Assembly (NCBI GenBank): GCA_949987705.1
Contig: OX465283.1
Span: forward strand, 137,418,101-137,482,100
DNA: 64,000 bases
Direction: 5' to 3'
Source of the DNA: Thereva unica
Taxonomy: Eukaryota; Arthropoda; Insecta; Diptera; Therevidae
Part shown: positions 11,150 through 23,300 of the stretch, in pieces
How positions within the stretch are numbered: the stretch's first letter is position 1
Layout of the letters: each line of letters begins with the position of its first letter
The notes under the pieces: generated by a model
The model's database searches: none
What the model saw: only the letters and a program-made list of their open reading frames with translations
Told to the model about the DNA's origin: nothing
Translations under genes and position numbers: made by a program

Positions 11150-13440
11150 TTGCCCATTGCCGTGGTATGAGAGGCAAAAATAACAATCTTCTTATTGACT
11201 CAACATCGTGTAATTTTAATGTCCTTGTAATCACAGAAACATGGTTAAACGATACATTTCTAAATGAGAATATCTTAGACTGAAATTGGAAAATATATAG
11301 ATGTGAAAGAGAATAAAACGCTTCCGGTCTCTCAAGAGGGGGAGGTGTCAAAGTTTTATAGCAGTCAAAGTTTCTTTAAATAGTGAACTGATCAAGACTG
11401 AACTTTCACACTCATTTGATCATGTTTTCGTACGAGTCAAATTGGCAACAGACATGTCCTTATCGGCACGTTCTGCATATCTCCAAACTCTGACGAATCT
11501 GAATATGACGATTTATTGCATATTTTAGATGATATTAATAATTCCCTCCGCGATAGCAACGAAATTTTTGTTTTAGAGTATTTAACCGCCCTAATCTCTC
11601 ATTCAGTCCTGTGAATTCTATCGATATAATGCCTGTCGACACTGTTTATGGCAACGGCCTACATCAAATTATCAGAATCCCTACTTCTTGTGGAAAATGC
11701 TTAGACCTAATTTTCACTAATTCACTAAGGAGGAGGAGCTAAACCTTCTGCCTGATTCCACTTTAAAGTAAATGCGGAACTGAAATTAGCATACACTAGG
11801 TTAGCCTCAGATGTAGGTCTCGTAAGGCCTACACAGCATATCTTAACTATGTCGGGGATAACATCATTCAGAATCCCAGAAAATATTTCGATTTCGTTAA
11901 CATAAAACGAAAGACCCCAGGCTAACCGACGACTTTGACAAACATGCAACATGTTTGCTGACAAATTCATTGAAGTTTTTTGCCCAAAGTCTAATGCAAT
12001 GCACACTGGCTCTACCAGTACGCACACTGACACTAAAGTTTCTATAACTGATGTAACTTTGTCTGCTGACCGGTATAAACAATCTCGACATCAATAAAAG
12101 CCATGATCCTGCCAACCTGCCTCCTTGCTTTTTGCAGGGCTGTTCAAATCAAACTTTGCTTCCTCTCTATATTATCTTCCATAAATCGTTATCGACAGTA
12201 AAGTTCCCTTAGTTGTGGAAAAAATCCTATCTCACTCCAATCCACAAAACATCTAATAAACACTCGGTACAAAACTACAGGGGTGTTGTCATCTTATTAA
12301 TAATTCCTAAACTTCTCGAGATACTTGTAAGATTGCTCCAATAATCGAACCACGTTTTAATGAATAGCACATGGTTTCAACATGATTTCAGCGACGATCC
12401 ACTACTACAAACCCAATGTTTCTAGCCTCCGATCTACTATGTAGCATGGAGGGTGGCAATCAAATAGATACGGTCTATACGGACTTCATCAAAGCCTTTG
12501 ATTGTGTTGATGACCATATTTTAAGTAATTTGAAATATCAGGTCCTGCCCTGGAATGGATTAAATCATCGGTGGCAGCACGTAAGTTGTTTCAATCGACC
12601 TCTTCATACAAAAATTTTTGTAACACTTGAATTTTTGTATGGAAAGGTCGATTGAAACAACTTACGTGCTACCACCATATCTCGACAACAGAACTCAGGT
12701 TGTCAGATTTCAAGGATTTCGGTCAATAGAAATCGAAGTAACTCCGGGGTCCCTCAGTGTAGCCATCTAGGCCCCTGTTATTCAATATATTTATCTCAGA
12801 GCTGTCGCATAAACTAGAGAATATTCCGCATCTCTTCTATGCCGAAGATCTTAAAATTAATAATGTCATAAGATCCCAGAACTTTCCTTCAAACAAAGCT
12901 AAACGTGTTGCAGGACTGGTGTACCACCAAAAAATTACAACTAAACATCAGCAAATGCCACGCAATTACCTTCCACCGCAAAAGAAGCATATAGCTGAAG
13001 GAATATTATCTCAACGGTAAGGCATTCAAATAGCCCAAGAATTCAATAACATTCGGGTCATAAAAACTCTTTTTTCGTCCGGCAAATCCTGGAATATGCG
13101 TGCACGATCTGAGACCCTATATTACAGGTAAGTAGTAGCAGTAGGTTGAATCAGTACAGAAGAAATTTTTCCTCTTCGTTCTGAGAAACCTACACGACCC
13201 GCGCGGCTTTTTTCATCCTCAAGAAGTTGGAATTCATGCCGCTGTCACATAGGAGGAAAGTGCTTATCTCTTGCCTTACTTTGGACGTCCTAAACGAGTA
13301 ACGTTAAGGTACAGTTCCTGTCAGATAGAACTAAGTATCAAGTTCAATGCCGAAGTTCGTCATAATAGACATTCAAAAATGCTTAAGGAATACCCTCATC
13401 GAACAGAATATGCAAAGAACGAATCAGATGTTGTATGACG
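11150..13440 (+). pseudogene. Decayed non-LTR retrotransposon (endonuclease and reverse transcriptase)
   Basis: The plus strand carries remnants in the correct order for one LINE. An endonuclease start reads FNVLVITETWLND at about 11211-11253. Decayed endonuclease/linker follows. The reverse transcriptase has TDFIKAFDCVDDHILSNLK at about 12480-12535, then NRTQVVRFQGFRSIE, a G-V-P-Q-like block and LGPLLFNIFISEL at about 12690-12800. The usual Y-A-D-D box is changed to Y-A-E-D near 12840. The thumb region then degrades toward 13440. Many stops and frameshifts are present. The reverse transcriptase is interrupted between WIKS and YLDNRTQ by a foldback insertion at about 12569-12676. I assign it broadly to the jockey/CR1 group. 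Confidence 0.75.
12569..12676. mobile_element. 107-bp foldback insertion inside a LINE
   Basis: Two arms of about 47 bp (12570-12616 and 12627-12676) are inverted copies with only a few mismatches, starting GGTGGCAGCACGTAAG and ending with its complement. They are separated by about 10 bp. Removing the segment with one flanking AT restores the expected reverse transcriptase reading frame W-I-K-S-Y-L-D-N-R-T-Q. This shows it is an insertion, not native LINE sequence. Confidence 0.8.
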
Positions 13441-13551
13441 TTAACAGCCACACTGGATATTAAAATTATATCGCATCGCAATTTCATCGTTTTTTTTTTT
13501 TTTTTTAATTTTATAGATACTCTGAATAACAGTGTGAATTGCTGTGACCAT

Positions 13552-14007
13552 AGCTGCGTTCCTTTTCTACTAATTTTTACTATTTTTTACACTTGCGTAC
13601 TAGCAACTACACTTGCTCTTATAAACGAGTAGATAGCACTTGCAATTACACAATTGAAATCCGCTAGGGGGAAAGCGGCCATTTCGAGTCTATTGTGAAT
13701 TATTTTCACTTACGTCATTACCCGCTAGATGGCTTTTATTTGTGTCGAGCTGATTTGCTCATATAAAAATGTCCATAAATAAAACTTCAGTCGTATAATT
13801 ATCAAAAATTATTATCTTTCGTTTTACTTTAGAAATTATCGCATTAATTTCTCCATTGTGTCACAAATTCTTCTTTTAAGAATTTTTTATTTGTAAAGTT
13901 TAAAGTAACGTCAAAAATTTCAAGTGAGATTTTACTCAAATCAGAAAATTTTGCGTTCCTTTTCTGCTCTGCTCACAAGTACTAAATAGTAGAAAAGGAA
14001 CGCAGCT
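13552..14007. mobile_element. MITE with AGCTGCGTTCC inverted termini
   Basis: The 456-bp element starts AGCTGCGTTCCTTTTCTACT and ends with its complement. The inverted repeat extends about 30 bp with a few mismatches. It is flanked on both sides by CAT (13549-13551 and 14008-14010), a possible 3-bp target duplication. No coding capacity. Superfamily not assigned. Confidence 0.75.
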
Positions 14008-14129
14008 CATATCACTCTGCTTACTTAGGAAATGTATGGTTTGATTGTTGAGAGCGACGGGCATGGAGTTCTAAAAAGCTCTCGCCAATGGTGCACACCT
14101 CTGTTACAGATATTAAATGTATACTCGCC

Positions 14130-14335
14130 CATTCAAAGTGCGAGTGTTGATTTACCCCAACAAGGTACTAACCATGTCAATGCTGCTTGACCTGCGCAAT
14201 CGAACGAGAACCGGTCTACTGAGTATACTTAATTGTATCGTGTATGGACACCAAGTTAATTATCCGTTTTCTTCGTCCTATAGAATATTTTAAAGCCCCA
14301 ATTTTGCTCCCTTTAGTTTAAAAGTATTCCGTGCT
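14130..14335 (-). repeat. Dispersed repeat, inverted relative to 10075-10215
   Basis: The reverse complement reads GGGAGCAAAATTGGGG, GGACGAAGAAAACGG, GTAGACCGGTTCTCGTTCG. It matches 10075-10215 in order with substitutions and small gaps. It extends somewhat further than the other copy. Family not recognised. Confidence 0.5.
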
Positions 14336-14819
14336 TGTTTCAGGCTAAGATTTGGCGAGTTTTATTTTTACTCAGGATGGGATATAAATTCAAACCGATA
14401 AAGGCCCATTTACATCCCAAAACACCAATTGGAGTTCTATTATCGCACAGAAATATTTGCATTTCTCTCTGCCTGGAATTTACTTAAGTGCAACAGAGAG
14501 AAAAGTATACAAATTTCTATACTAAATTTGCATTTGCACTTTGCGTTTAGGATGTAGAAGGACGTTGCTTAATCGAGGCAGAAAAACATATAATGTGTAA
14601 ATCCTGTATATGGAAATTATTCACTGCTGAAATAAACTTGCAGTTAGCTTGACTTAGGCCTTGATGCAAACCTTGGAATCCATCCTATAAGTAATGATAT
14701 GAGTAAAAGTACTCGGTGAAAAAGTATCGAGTACCTACTAATATGACTAAGAGTGAATCGAAAGCCAAATACTCACATGAGTAAATAATCGAGTATCCAT
14801 GATGTGAGGGTGCCTTCAA

Positions 14820-15130
14820 GTTTTCATCAGGAGATGCTTACGTCGAATCCTAGAAATCCGCTGGAAAGATAGGATTAGAAAGGAAGAACTATCTCGCGGT
14901 GCCGTCCAAGAAAGAATAGAATAGACGCAGTGAGGCGACGGAAATGAAATTGGATTGGCCATACTTTACAACGCAACAACGAAAATCTAGCCGCAGAGGC
15001 TCTTGAAGAGCAGCAGAGGCCACAATAACTGGGAGATCCTGAACCGAATTGAGAGTTGTCTCACAAAACAGAGTCGCTGGAGGGTAACTGGCGGTAGCTG
15101 AAGGTGTAGGCGATGACCGTGATGAATCGA
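14820..15130 (+). pseudogene. RTE-like LINE reverse transcriptase C-terminal tail
   Basis: The plus strand reads CLRRILEIRWKDRIRKEELS, then a decayed linker, then RRRKWNWIGHTLQRNNENLA with EALEEQQRP. The order L-R-R-I-L-x-I-R-W ... R-x-W-x-W-I-G-H-T-L-R ... is the standard C-terminal tail of a large group of invertebrate non-LTR elements. Internal stops show it is dead. A cousin lies at 56830-57040. Confidence 0.7.
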
Positions 15131-15184
15131 TTCTGTGCCGTTATGGACACCTTGGCATTGCGTATTTTATACGGATCATGAATT

Positions 15185-15425
15185 ATATGCGTTTGGTCTC
15201 TTGAAGAACATCAACTATTTTGTACCAAAATGTTGTTCAGCGATTATTTCAGGCCTATTTCTGGCTTAATGGCTACGTTAATAAGCAAAATTGCCCAATT
15301 TATACTGAAGAGCAACCCAAGGAAGCAACGGTTTCGTGTGGTTTATGTCTTCCATATACATATGTGTGGTTTCCATATATATTCAAAAATCAGGCCGACC
15401 GAAATGCAATGCTAATGGCGTTATC
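15185..15425 (+). pseudogene. IS630/Tc1-mariner-like transposase fragment
   Basis: The plus strand encodes AYFWLNGYVNKQNCPIYTEE followed by QPKEATVSCGL, then PYIFKNQADRNAML after a diverged stretch. This resembles the region just after the first catalytic Asp of certain insect DDE transposases, where a D-E-A-H-F-x-L-x-G-Y-V-N-K-Q-N-C motif precedes V-x-V-W-C-G-L and G-P-Y-F-F. The catalytic D-E is replaced here (L-F-Q-A-Y-F), and neither the N-terminal DNA-binding domain nor the other catalytic acids are found. It is a scrap of a dead element. Confidence 0.6.
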
Positions 15426-15429
15426 GCAC

Positions 15430-15540
15430 CATGATAAGAGACTGTTTGCTGCCGGGAATTGAAACCCGTGTCTCCGACGAAATTTCGTTTCGACACGACG
15501 GCGCTACTCCAAATTCTCTAGGGTGAGCCCAGAGTTCAAG
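15430..15540 (-). repeat. Possible tRNA-derived SINE head
   Basis: On the minus strand, AGTAGCGCCGTCGTG resembles a polymerase III A box. About 35 nt downstream, GGGTTTCAATTCCCGG resembles a B box. The order and spacing fit a tRNA-derived head. It does not fold as a full tRNA by eye and no second copy is in the window, so this remains tentative. Confidence 0.35.
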
Positions 15541-15544
15541 TAGA

Positions 15545-17655
15545 GTGCTTCATTGAAATCAAGACTTGATGCAATTATTTGTGGCTGGTTTTTTCCCTTC
15601 AGCTGCACATAGACATAAGCCCGACGAATGAAAACCGGACGAGATTATTTTTTTGAAGGCTTCGAGCCGTATGGAATACATATGTCAATGTTTATTCGAA
15701 GTCAGGTTTCTTTGATGTGCAACAGACAAGAGCAAAGCCCACATTCAAATTCTCTACTTTTTGCGTAACGAAATGGAAACATGAAACAAATTTTGAAACC
15801 CAAGTGCAGATGTAATTCAAATGTCTGTTTTATAGTTAGTTTATCATACAATTTTGAAACATCAACAGTCGGCACTTGTATTCGATGTCAAAAAGCCTTT
15901 TAGCCCTTTGAAAAGACTACAAAATGATAAGAAACACTTTTCCCAACTCATAATTTCCTCCAAGCCGCTGAGATATTAATTCCACACAGAAAATTCTCAA
16001 TGAACTCGCTCTGTACAAATATAGTTCCTTATTGTTTGCATCGCTGCAGGACATCGTTTAAAATCCTTCGACTATAAAAGCAACACAGAAAAGGGCGAGA
16101 ACGATGCTTTTAAATTAAAGTAAAAAAGAACTTGCGGCGAAATTATAATTTTTTTTTTTTGAGTTACTACTCTAGTGCTTTGTAAGTTTCACAAGACTCT
16201 TCCCGGCAGACGTTAAAACATCCACAAACAGAATATACGTCTTTGTCCAATTCCAGTCTGTTTTGTACGAAGATTTATACACTTTCATGTTGCATTCCGG
16301 TGAAGTCCTTTGCAGCAATAAAATGTTTATTGAAATGTTTTAATGGGCATTTGTCAACTGCACAAATCATCAACGAATATATACTTTTAATACCCACTAA
16401 AATGGAAACTTTTATTGTGAATGATATAGTAGGGAAAATCAATAACTCACGCTATAGCGATAGTCCTTCTAGAAGCACCTCGTGGATCGTTAAATCTGGA
16501 TACTTGTAGAGTTTTATTGGGCGTAATTGCAGCCTAATAGCGAAGAGTCCTGTTACAGGCTGAACGTATCATAAAATAGAATTGATAGCAATCAAGGCAT
16601 GTACAGCTTCACTTGAAGCCTAGCTACTACAATAGATACCAAGGATAGAAACAAAGACATTAGCGCTATTATAGTAGTCATACAATTGATATCTCGTAAT
16701 TGTAATTTTAGTCCCGTTCCTTATGCTGCCGCCCCTTATCCGGGTTCTTATGTAAATGCGACATTGAAGGCACGATTTAAATATGACGAAATTGATTAAA
16801 CCCATACTGGGGCGAAGTACAGCTTCGATTCGTTTGTGCCCGAATTTCCATTTTTTCGCCGTTTTCATGTTTCCTGGCCATTCAGCAGCGAACTACTATA
16901 TTCCGTATTTAGCAAATTATCGTGACTTTGGGAATTTCACCATTGTTTTTGCCATTTTATTGCGGAATATTTTAAATTAAAAGCGTAATGACAAAATCAT
17001 TACGTTTTTTCCATTCAAATTTCGTGCGTACAAGTTCGTTGAAAATATGATGATTTTTATTAATATTACAATTCTTTCTGGCACGTTTATGAAATTATTA
17101 ATATTCTGAAAGTCACTGCTCGAAAGTTATTCAATGCATTTCGCAAAGTGGCACGGAGCACTTTAATGTCACTTTAAATAAAAATGCAATTAAATTCGTT
17201 TTCTTTTAATTTATTCACTATGAAGTAAGCACCCCTTTAGAAAAAGAAAATCATTCTCGTTAAGAGCTTTCCAGCACAACGAGTGGGTCCTCCATTTGAA
17301 GTGATGACACTTGGCTCTTGAAAGGTGCAGCCTGGTGAAATTTCACCTTGTATGCATGCAATTAATTCTGAAATTAAAATCAGATTTAGAAGCACTTTTA
17401 GCCTGATCGATAACACCGAAGCTAAAGCTAAGTTAATTGATATTTTTCTTCCAAACATTTGCACAGACCTTGTTTATTTTGCACGCGTCTTTAATACAGG
17501 GTATCCTGCGGCAGATTTAGTAATTTGTTATATGGAACAAATTGATATTATATGTGGAAAATTATTATGTATTTCCTACCAAATCAACCATTAAAGTTAG
17601 TGTGGGTTTTTATTTTCTAAAGGTTCTTCTTCTTAAGCTCCCTTAACCTTTGGGG
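15545..17655. other. Non-coding region, no supported gene
   Basis: Only short ORFs, including an 89-codon one at 17325-17594 that I do not recognise. A small hairpin with TCATTACG arms lies at about 16982-17010. Nothing else is supported. Confidence 0.45.
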
Positions 17656-17663
17656 AACATATA

Positions 17664-18108
17664 CTACGTTTATAAGCGGAGTTTCACTCCCGGATCTTCA
17701 ATCCAAAGTAAAACTTCCGATGCGTTTATAAGCAATGGGAGTGTAAATCCAAAATACTTTCTGGTTTGAGATGACAGCTCCAAGCTCAAATTCAAAATCA
17801 TAGCAAAGACATTGTATAAACCCAATGTTTAATTTAATTTATTTAAAAATATCAATAAACAAAGAAAAAAACTATTGTTGCAAAATAAAACACCCAGCTT
17901 CTTCTTTACAAAGTTTTTCCCCTTCGGAAAAAATTCTCACTCCCAGTCAGCGTTTATAAGCACAACATAAACCGGGATCGAAGTTTCACTCCAGCTTTTT
18001 CTTCGGGAGCGAAAATCCAAGTTCTGGATTTTCACTCCCGGTTTATAAGCGGTGTTTCACTCCGGATCGAAACTTCCATCCGGAGGGAAACTCCGCTTAT
18101 AAACGTAG
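17664..18108. mobile_element. MITE with CTACGTTTATAAGCGG termini and TA target duplication
   Basis: This 445-bp element starts CTACGTTTATAAGCGGAGTT and ends with the complement. TA dinucleotides flank it at 17662-17663 and 18109-18110. The motif GTTTATAAGC recurs internally in both orientations, for example near 17720, 17950 and 18030, together with CACTCCCGG words. It is internally repetitive and non-coding. The TA duplication fits Tc1/mariner-type or similar elements. Confidence 0.8.
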
Positions 18109-18489
18109 TAATGGGGCCGAAAAAGTTTCCCTCCGGCCAGGTTCAGTGCTGCCGGTTTCATTGAACATATCCGTTACTCGTTTCCGGCGGTATCCTTTGT
18201 TCTTTGTTGAGCTTCACAACTCCTTAATATTTGTTTCGTTCTGTTTCGCTCTGTTACTCCCAGACTCCCTAGACTCCCAGCAAATTCTTCTTGTTTATTG
18301 CTGTTCCGAAGAAGGTCTATACGTTAAACCATCAACGGTTTACGGTATCGCGTTGGACTTTTCTTATTGCGGCGATTTTGAGGCAAATAGTTGCTACTAC
18401 CAAATCTACTACATTCCAATGTCTGCTCCCTTAAAAACCTCTTAACGTCTTCACAATAAGTCTTCATCGTGATCTATCTGATTTCTCGC

Positions 18490-19395
18490 TCTACCACCCG
18501 GTGACACCGAGGTCTTGTTGTGTAACCTCTTGCGACAAAAGTAAGTTCCACCTAGCATGAATTGGTTGAAGTTGCAGACGTCTGCGAAAAGCTCGCCAGT
18601 AATGTTTCTTTCCTGTGTGAGCTATTGGGTCCACAGGTGCGCGCCCATTCGCATACAAGTTTAGCAGTCTGCCTAGTGGCTTGTCGCTTTGACTTGAATG
18701 CTCGAGCACGGACTCCTCGAACAAAGAAACCCCGCTTCTTGCTATTGCGAGACACTCGTAGAGAACGTGGAAAGCAAACTAATTCTCCTCCAGGCAAAGC
18801 CTGCATAAGTGGTAATTTAGGGCAAGGTCCGGTAATCAAGCCAACAAGTGTCCTGACATCAATTCTGCTGAGCCCTAACAATTCCTTGGCCGCCTTAGGG
18901 GACGGCACTGGGAGGAACCGCTTAGAGTTGACCAATGCAGGATCGGATCTCCAGCGTTCAGTAATTTTCATCAAAGTCCGATCGGCCAGGGCCTTTTGCA
19001 GCAAGCAAGTTTGGTGCCCTAATCGCCCGCTCTGGACCGATGAATACAATATCAGAGCCTTTTTTAGCCAGGGCATCCGCATTTTCGTTGCTTTTGAAGC
19101 CACGGTGACCGGAGACCCAGACAAGGGTAACTTGATTGAGAACGCTCAATTCATCAAGAGCGCGTTGGCAACCCCTATCAGAGAAGATAAAAATACGTTT
19201 TTTTTGGTAGGCCCTTCTTAGATTCGCATGAGTGCATGCCAGAATAGCGTATACCTCTGCTTGAAAGCCAGTTGCTAGGGTGCCTAGGCTTATCGCCCTG
19301 ATGAATCTGGGATTTTCACTCATGGTCCGGCGCCCATACCTGTCTCCGCAACTACCTGTGTTGCTGTGAAGTTGGCTACCGGTATAGCTGTCCAC
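18490..19395 (-). pseudogene. LOA/I-like LINE RNase H and C-terminal region
   Basis: The minus strand encodes an RNase H domain. LATGFQAEVYAILACTHANL is followed by IFIFSDRGCQRALDEL and by VTLVWVSGHRGFKSNENADA then LAKKGSD. These blocks hold the family's expected Glu, second Asp (FSD) and the C-terminal N-E-x-A-D. A second ORF in a shifted frame (18552-19124) overlaps the end of the domain, and LVGLITGPCPKLPLM follows, the usual L-T-G-H-C linker after RNase H. The zinc-knuckle end is degraded near 18490-18560. The first catalytic T-D-G is not intact. A frameshift and missing 5' parts make it a pseudogene. It is a different subfamily from the 52-54 kb copy. Confidence 0.75.
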
Positions 19396-19479
19396 CTGAG
19401 AGATTTAATTTAATTTATAATGTTTTGTATAGAAATTGATACAACTATACAGATAAAACAGGACGGCAGCTACACGGCA

Positions 19480-19585
19480 AGACTAGTCTCTTTCTGGTCT
19501 GCCCTGTTTGTCTGGTCTGTCTATCTGGTCTCCCTGTCCGATATGTCTATCTGGTCTGTCTTCTTGGTCTGTCTAGACTATCTAG
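19480..19585 (+). repeat. Degenerate GTCTGTCTGGT-type short tandem repeat
   Basis: The sequence is a chain of words such as TCTGGTCTG, TCTATCTGG and TGTCTAT over about 100 bp. The 87-codon ORF here is a consequence of this composition and is not annotated as a gene. Confidence 0.6.
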
Positions 19586-20005
19586 TTGTGTGGGTTTTTG
19601 TGTGTAAAACTATTATAAAGAATTACTTGGCTTGGCTTCAAAATCCAATTTGTATGCGAAACATTATAGTTCACCAAATTTAAAACGCTTCCCGAGATAC
19701 AAACCCAAGCTTCACCCCAAGAAAAAGGCGAAAAGCTCGATTGCGCAATAGGTGGCACCGGATCAACATAACTATACTACTAAGCATGGCTCGATGGGCG
19801 GGGAGAATACAACACAATGATGGTAATATGATGTTAAAATATGTACGAGTATACTGCACCGGTAATCAGTCCGGAGCGACGAATTAAAACGTTACGATGC
19901 GTTACAGGGGCGGGAGGGGGTTCAAACAACACGTTACGTAACATTGTTTTTTTATTTAAATAAAATATTTTATTTAAATAGACAGGCTTTCCGGTACTTT
20001 GCGCC

Positions 20006-20340
20006 ATAAACAAGATGGCGGCTTCAAAATGGTGACCAAAAGTAGTTAAATATCCTTCAATTGCTACAAAAATTGGTATATGGGGGTTTTAGTGTCCATT
20101 TTTTCATAAACAAGATGGCAGCTTCAAAATGGCGACTAAAAGTAGTAAAATATTCTTCAATTGCTACCAAACTTGGTATACGGGGGTTTTGGGGCCGCTG
20201 ATCACGAATTTAGTGTCAATTTTTTCATAAACAAAAAGGCGGCTTCAAAATGGCAACTAAAAGTAGTAAAATATCCCTCAATTGCTACAAAACTTGGTAT
20301 ACGGGGGTCGCTGATATCAAATTTAGCGGCCTTTTTTTAA
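20006..20340 (+). repeat. Three tandem satellite-like monomers
   Basis: Three head-to-tail units begin near 20006, 20106 and 20227. Each opens ATAAACAA-GATGG-GGCTTCAAAATGG and continues TCAATTGCTAC, then TTGGTATA, then GGGGG. Units 2 and 3 carry about 20 extra bases (CCGCTGAT...TTTAG) that unit 1 lacks, so periods are about 100 and 121 bp. Confidence 0.8.
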
Positions 20341-20344
20341 TAAA

Positions 20345-23300
20345 AAAAATAAAATTTTAAATAAAAACTTGTATGGAATTCACTCCTGGAAATATTAACC
20401 ATGTAGTCTAACAAATGATTTATTGAAAGTCTGATGATCTTTACAAGTCGCAAATGAGTGAATATGAGTATTTTAAATCTTTAAAACGGCGATATCTCAT
20501 GATTGGCAATTCTTACTGGAAAATTCAGAACATTTTTTTTGCAAATAATAGTATAATATATAAATTTTGTAAATTTTGTTTTATGATAGCACTTACCGTT
20601 TAACATGTATTTACAAAAAACTGATAATTTGACCCTAAAACCCCATAGATGAAGGGTAGAAAATCGGTAGACTTTATAACCCCTTATAAGAACCCTAAAA
20701 GGAACTCTCTGCCACATTCATTTTAGCCTGTACCCAAACATTTCCGCTATTTCGCTTTTTTCGACTTAATTTACCTGTACTGTTTCCGAACTCAACAAAT
20801 ATGTACCAGTTTATAAAAACAATATTCACATAAATATATAATATAATACATACATATCATAATGTAATATGAATCCATTAAAAGGTTATTTATACACAAA
20901 TATGGTGGGAATAACCCATAAAATGATGCACTTTTTAAATAAAAACGTCCACCGACTAAAAGATCGCAAAAAGTCTCAATTTTTGTTGATTGTATTTTGT
21001 GTAGAAATGTTTAAGGAACATATTAAAAAAAATTTTAAAGTGGGACCTAGCGAGACTTTGTTTGTAGGGCTTCTTTACCAACAGATTTTCTAGCAAAAAT
21101 AATAAAAATTTTACTGGCTTTCATCAATTAATTAACATATACAAATATGAAAATAGACAATATAGCTTATAGAAATGTTTTCTATATATCTTGAGGATCA
21201 GAGTCCATGTTTTTTTAATTTAATAACTTTTCACACGGTAGAATAATACGCACAACAAATAGCAGCTTCGTCAAGAGCTTAAAAATTCACACAAACACTT
21301 GCTGCAACGGTCACTTCTGAACTGATCCTGCGAAGAGAAAAAGGACACCTGACCGCTATAAACCGGTTTAATGTGTGGCAGGGGTCTCCTGCTAGATATT
21401 TATCAGGCAAAAAGTGCGAAAATCGAACTTCGATTTTTCGAGTTTTGGCCAGCTTTTTGGCATTTTGCCCCACTGTGCGCTGAGTGCAATGCATGTACGC
21501 TTGTACATGTCACCAGCTTTAGAAAGTAACGTTTTTACATTCCATGATCCCATTCGTGTCCCTGTTCGTAAGGCGTCATTGTGTTATCCATCCAGTTCCG
21601 AGGCATTCTTTGCCGACTCGTGACAAAAGTATTTTTGTGGGAGTACATTTCTAACCCTTAGCTCAACCCGCATAAAATTCTTTTATGCCGCAGAGAACTC
21701 GCCATTCGATCACCTACCATTAGGCCCTTTCGATGAAGTACCCCAGGGGCACCGGGAAGGGGGTTGGTTTGGGACTTGCTAACGTACATTTGATAGAAGT
21801 TTCGAGAGTTTTGATAGAAGTGACAAATCGGGTGCCGCTATTTTACGATGCCTTTGTTAGCGATTTGTGCCCCATGTTTTCAATAATTGCCATATGAATT
21901 GAAATAAACGTATTACTAAAGGATTCTTTACTGTTTTCTATAATATACTAGTAACAGGTTTATCGTGGCACCTTTACAGTACGGCGGATTGGCTTTAGTA
22001 TGATTAAAAACTGCAGGTCGAAGTTGCTTAAAAATTTACCTTCCACCTGGATGAATTTTGATTATTAAATCTGCATAAATTAAAAGTTTCGTGAACAAGT
22101 GAAGGGGGGACATATTCACAGAGTCTCTTAAACCTAGTGAAGGTGGGTCCACTTTTAAGGTGTCATCTTTAAAATACTATTCAAAAATGTATTCCGTTTA
22201 TGCAGTTTTAACTTAATTAAACGATTTTTGAAGTATTAACTCAACAAGTAAAAGTTTTGCTCTTTGAATGCTTGCAACTGAGCCTAGTTTTTGTATAAAT
22301 GTCTGTAGTTATACCTATACTAGAGAGTGTATTTAATCCATCCACTCTAAAATTAGTTCCCGTCTGGGTCACAATCTGGGAAACCCATTTCTAGGCTCAA
22401 GGGCTTAATCCTGTTTAAAATTGTATCCCTATTTCCACACCTTCTGACAAACGCATGTAATTTGCTTAACCTGAAGCAAACTAAATTAGCAGATGTAGAG
22501 TGAAAAGCCATTCTGAATCACCTTCAAAGGGATAGGCACACTCTAATTTAGACGACAAAATTACACCCTGTAAAGTAAAATCTGGTGCTAAGTGAGGCGA
22601 AATGTGTTGATTACGCTGTTACTAGTGCATAACAGTCATTCAAAGGATCTGGAAATGTTGGCAAGGGTTTTGGGGTGCTGTCGGAACGATTCGAGGTCCT
22701 CTAGGCAATATCTCTACCCTAGATGGGAAAGATGGCGATTTTGCATGGAGTGAAAAATGTCTGGTAGTAACAACTTCCCAACGGGCGATCTTTTGTGGAG
22801 CCGTTAAAAGAGTTCTGTTCAAGGCAATCTCCTGTAGGGCAAGTGAAATCATTAAACCATGGACAGGCGGGAAAAGGGGTACCCACTATGGCTTCGCACT
22901 GTAGTTGTAGTACTGAGAGTGGTGAGGGATCCTTTTGATAAGGAATGTAGCTCATGCTGCTGCCTTCCTGCTATGCAGAGTCACTGCCTCCGCCGAGTTG
23001 TTTATATCGCTAAACATCGTTTTTATCCAAAACTTTCTCATAATTTATTCAAAACTCAATTTTCTGCCACTTTGTGTGTCGTCCGTTGCTTGAGTTGTGC
23101 TGCTGGTGCCTTTCCACAGGCTTTCATTAGAAGTAAGATACTCGGAGATAAAAATATGAAATAGGCTTACAGGTGAAGGCCCAGGATACGACACTAGCAC
23201 GGGGAGGGGCTGCGTGGCGAACGCCAGGCTCCAAGCATTCCAGGGGCAACGCAAAACCAACAAGCCCTGGGTTCTGTGTACACATAGAGATTTTGATGCT

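Noticed and set aside
16982..17010. Hairpin followed by T run, like a bacterial terminator
   Set aside because: The window is eukaryotic, no gene ends here, and short hairpins of this size occur by chance in AT-rich DNA.
18562..19221. 219-codon plus-strand ORF
   Set aside because: It is antisense to the RNase H and linker of the minus-strand LINE, whose motifs are recognisable; the plus-strand reading resembles nothing.
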